From NCBI GenBank assembly GCA_027728145.1, contig JAQBZV010000058.1:1-6583 (forward strand): a DNA stretch of 6,583 nt, in the 5' to 3' direction. This document shows positions 4,685-6,583 of the stretch, one piece after another (position 1 is the stretch's first letter; each line of letters begins with the position of its first letter). Made by a program: the position numbers and the translations under genes. The notes beneath the pieces were generated by a model. The model was not told where the DNA came from. It ran no database searches and worked only from the letters and a program-made list of their open reading frames with translations. This DNA is from Actinomycetota bacterium. Its GTDB lineage: Bacteria; Actinomycetota; Actinomycetes; Actinomycetales; Microbacteriaceae.

Positions 4685-6583
4685 TCGCCAGTTCAAAGCG
4701 TTCCCCCCGCCACACCAGAAGCATTCCCTCCGGCACGGGCAATGGGGGAGGGTGAATGCGACCCAGTGTCGCGCCCCGGACATCGAGCGGACTGACCCGA
4801 TCAAGAATGATGTCGCCATGATCGGCGACCTCGTGCCATCTTCTCGCCAGCTCCTCAGGTGAGAGCACCAACGACACGGGCGCTCGGGACCAGCTCTGAG
4901 GAGAGCGAGTGACCACGGAGGATTCGGGGTGCGGCACTACCCGAGGCCACGCTGGTTCTGCCGGTGGGGCAGGGCCGCGTGCGATCTGAATCGTTTCCCC
5001 CTGATAACGAGCACGTCCAGGGATTGAGGACCGAAGCCCGTGGAGGGCCTCCCTCGCCTCTGCTTTGTCCACCGGCAGCACAATGGTGGCAGCACACATT
5101 CTTGACAGTGCACGGTGGTGGAGGGAGTCAGGTTTCGTACTCATGAGCATCCCTCCGGAGAAGTTCTGCAGTAGCTCCATCAGAAAATGTGCGCCATCGC
5201 CTCCCGCGAGAGCCAACGTGAGATCAACATCATCGAGGACAACAAGCTGGTCCAGGCTCGCGCTGCGTAACCACCACAGCCAGAGCAGTAGCGGGTGGGT
5301 GGGGGCACGACGTGAGTGTGGTCGCAAGGCCGCCAGGGTTCCAAGCGCTGTCGTTTTCCCAGACCCGTCATCTCCCACAATCAAGCAGGAACCGGTCGGA
5401 GCATCGGCAGGACCCAGTGACCGATGAGCCTGAGCTGAGACATCATCCACAACACCCCAACGCTCGGCGGTGAGCTCCAACTCAGTGGGCAAAGGATCTG
5501 CCCACACTCTCCAGTGAGATGGATTACCGCCGGGCACTGAGTCTCGGGTGTGGGATACCTCGTGAAGAGACGGCTTGGCCGAGGCCCCCGCATGGATAAC
5601 CTCACCGGGTCGTAGGTGTCGCACGCGTTCCCGAAGTTGTGGACTCAGATCGGGAATCCAGGACAGCGCATCGGTGTCATCGACCACGCGTCCACATATA
5701 CGCAGCGAAATGTTGGCCATCATCGCCTGCGAGAGGACCCCCGTGACCCGCTGGGTGGAGATGATCACATGGACGCCTAAAGATCGGCCCCGGGCTAGAA
5801 CATCGGCCAGCGCAGACTGAAACTCGGGGAAATTAGTCAGCAGCCAGGCAGCTTCATCAATCACGACCACCAGGCGTGGCAGAAATACCGACGTGTCCAG
5901 CTCAGAGATATCTGCCACCTGGTGTTCGTGCAAGATTCTCTCCCGCCGCAGAAGCTCGGAATGTAGACCCACTAGCGCGCGTGACGCGCCAGCACCCTCC
6001 ATGTCCGTAATTGAGCCAATAGTGTGCGGGAGGTCGCGAAGTGGACGAAGCCCCGCGCCACCCTTGAAATCAATGAGGACACACACGAGTGATTCAGGTG
6101 GGTATCGCTCAGCAAGACCTTTCACGAGGGAGGTGACGGTAACGCTTTTACCGCTCCCTGTTGCCCCCCAGATGACGGCGTGGGGCCCCTCCCGCACAAG
6201 ATCCCAGGTCGGTGAGGCTTGGGATAGTGAACACCAAAGCTCGTTCCTCAAACCCAAATCGTGCTCGACACTATGGTCAGCACCATCGTCAAGTGCACGG
6301 TGGCGGCGGAGAATCCAGAGCGCCTCGGCACTGGAGAGCCGGTCAGGAACGGTGGAAAACGACGTGACTCCAGAAGTTCGAATATCAACGGTGGGCTTGT
6401 CGCCACACACGATGACGACACGGCATTGATCGGGCACTTCCTCCAGGTTCTCTACCCACCAAGCCTCAGATAACCCACTCACCTGGCGAGGAAGCTCGCC
6501 ATCCTCCTCGACCCGGAGAGTGGTAAGTCCCGCGAGAACCCAACTGACCGCAATGGTCCTCCAGATTCCACGGCAACTCTTAT
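4662..6583 (-). CDS. FtsK/SpoIIIE-type ATPase with two P-loop domains, 5' end outside the window
   Basis: The minus-strand frame is open from the right edge to the TGA at 4662-4664, about 640 residues. A GTG at 6480-6482 is a possible start, but the frame continues upstream for 33 more codons with protein-like content (WRTIAVSWVLAGLTTLRVEE) and no Shine-Dalgarno precedes the GTG. I therefore treat the gene as 5'-truncated. Counting from that GTG as 1, the first ATPase domain has Walker A GATGSGKS (106-113), the strand VLIDFKGG (135-142), Walker B VVVIDE (205-210) and the sensor-like STQR (242-245). These are hallmarks of FtsK/SpoIIIE/EccC ATPases, which pump DNA or proteins using ATP. A second, shorter domain has Walker A GDDGSGKT (370-377) and a Walker-B-like VVLDDVD (414-420). 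The C-terminal 70 or so residues I do not recognise. No FtsK gamma (DNA-reading) domain is present, so this is not the chromosome translocase FtsK. It resembles actinobacterial FtsK/SpoIIIE-domain proteins related to type VII secretion EccC. The substrate is unknown; no WXG100 or other secretion gene is in view. Confidence 0.85.
   Translation of the reverse strand, partial: KSCRGIWRTIAVSWVLAGLTTLRVEEDGELPRQVSGLSEAWWVENLEEVPDQCRVVIVCGDKPTVDIRTSGVTSFSTVPDRLSSAEALWILRRHRALDDGADHSVEHDLGLRNELWCSLSQASPTWDLVREGPHAVIWGATGSGKSVTVTSLVKGLAERYPPESLVCVLIDFKGGAGLRPLRDLPHTIGSITDMEGAGASRALVGLHSELLRRERILHEHQVADISELDTSVFLPRLVVVIDEAAWLLTNFPEFQSALADVLARGRSLGVHVIISTQRVTGVLSQAMMANISLRICGRVVDDTDALSWIPDLSPQLRERVRHLRPGEVIHAGASAKPSLHEVSHTRDSVPGGNPSHWRVWADPLPTELELTAERWGVVDDVSAQAHRSLGPADAPTGSCLIVGDDGSGKTTALGTLAALRPHSRRAPTHPLLLWLWWLRSASLDQLVVLDDVDLTLALAGGDGAHFLMELLQNFSGGMLMSTKPDSLHHRALSRMCAATIVLPVDKAEAREALHGLRSSIPGRARYQGETIQIARGPAPPAEPAWPRVVPHPESSVVTRSPQSWSRAPVSLVLSPEELARRWHEVADHGDIILDRVSPLDVRGATLGRIHPPPLPVPEGMLLVWRGERFELATRAWWRE
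4721..4759 (+). terminator. Possible U-less hairpin terminator for ald inside the opposite-strand ATPase gene
   Basis: GCATT (4721-4725) pairs with AATGC (4755-4759), and CCCTCC (4726-4731) pairs with GGAGGG (4747-4752). This gives an 11-bp stem with a 2-nt bulge and a 15-nt loop, 36 nt after the ald stop codon. No T-run follows, and the bases also encode a proline-rich piece of the ATPase (about residues 578-590), so the pairing may be chance. It is the only obvious strong hairpin I found near the ald 3' end. Confidence 0.25.

Noticed and set aside
5893..6429. 178-residue plus-strand open frame opposite the ATPase gene
   Set aside because: It is antisense to the Walker A/Walker B region of the ATPase and is rich in Ser, Arg and Pro, as expected for a shadow frame.
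6480..6482. GTG as the true start of the FtsK-like ATPase
   Set aside because: The frame stays open to the window edge with plausible protein sequence, no Shine-Dalgarno precedes the GTG, and related ATPases have substantial N-terminal regions before the first P-loop.

Overview
The window looks like a piece of actinobacterial chromosome: moderately high GC, tightly packed genes, GTG starts, short promoters with TAnnnT-type -10 boxes close to start codons, and an FtsK/SpoIIIE-type ATPase of a form familiar from Actinomycetota. Microbacteriaceae is my best guess for the family, from the general look of the proteins; this is an inference and was not tested by any search. No mobile element, tRNA, rRNA, CRISPR array or phage gene is visible.

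Layout. (1) Positions 1-1104, minus strand: the first 190 codons of an FKBP-type peptidyl-prolyl isomerase lipoprotein that runs off the left edge. A complete OsmC-family thiol peroxidase-like gene lies 61 bp upstream of it and may share its transcript. (2) Positions 1105-1166: a 62-bp divergent promoter region with a perfect 13-bp palindrome. (3) Positions 1167-4684, plus strand: a nitrogen and amino-acid catabolism cluster. It holds gabT (GABA aminotransferase), an asparaginase of the ReAV/Asparaginase_II type starting 4 bp after gabT, and ald (alanine dehydrogenase) after a 91-bp gap. That gap carries two dyad structures, one of them an imperfect 28-bp palindrome that could be an operator. 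(4) Positions 4662-6583, minus strand: the C-terminal 640 or so residues of an FtsK/SpoIIIE-like ATPase with two P-loop domains. It enters from the right edge, converges on ald and overlaps its 3' end by 23 bp.

How the genes fit together. GabT moves the amino group of GABA (or a similar omega-amino acid) to 2-oxoglutarate, giving glutamate and succinic semialdehyde. The asparaginase releases ammonia from asparagine. Ald interconverts alanine with pyruvate plus ammonia. Together they suggest a unit for scavenging nitrogen and carbon from small amino acids. The usual partner gabD (succinate-semialdehyde dehydrogenase) is not in the window. The FKBP lipoprotein and OsmC protein are envelope folding and oxidative-stress functions without a clear link to the cluster.

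I found no convincing new biological system. The best leads are the unexplained dyads in the two regulatory gaps, the grouping of gabT, asparaginase and ald, and the two-P-loop FtsK-like ATPase whose partners lie outside the window. Apart from short intergenic gaps of 60-91 bp the window is fully coding.
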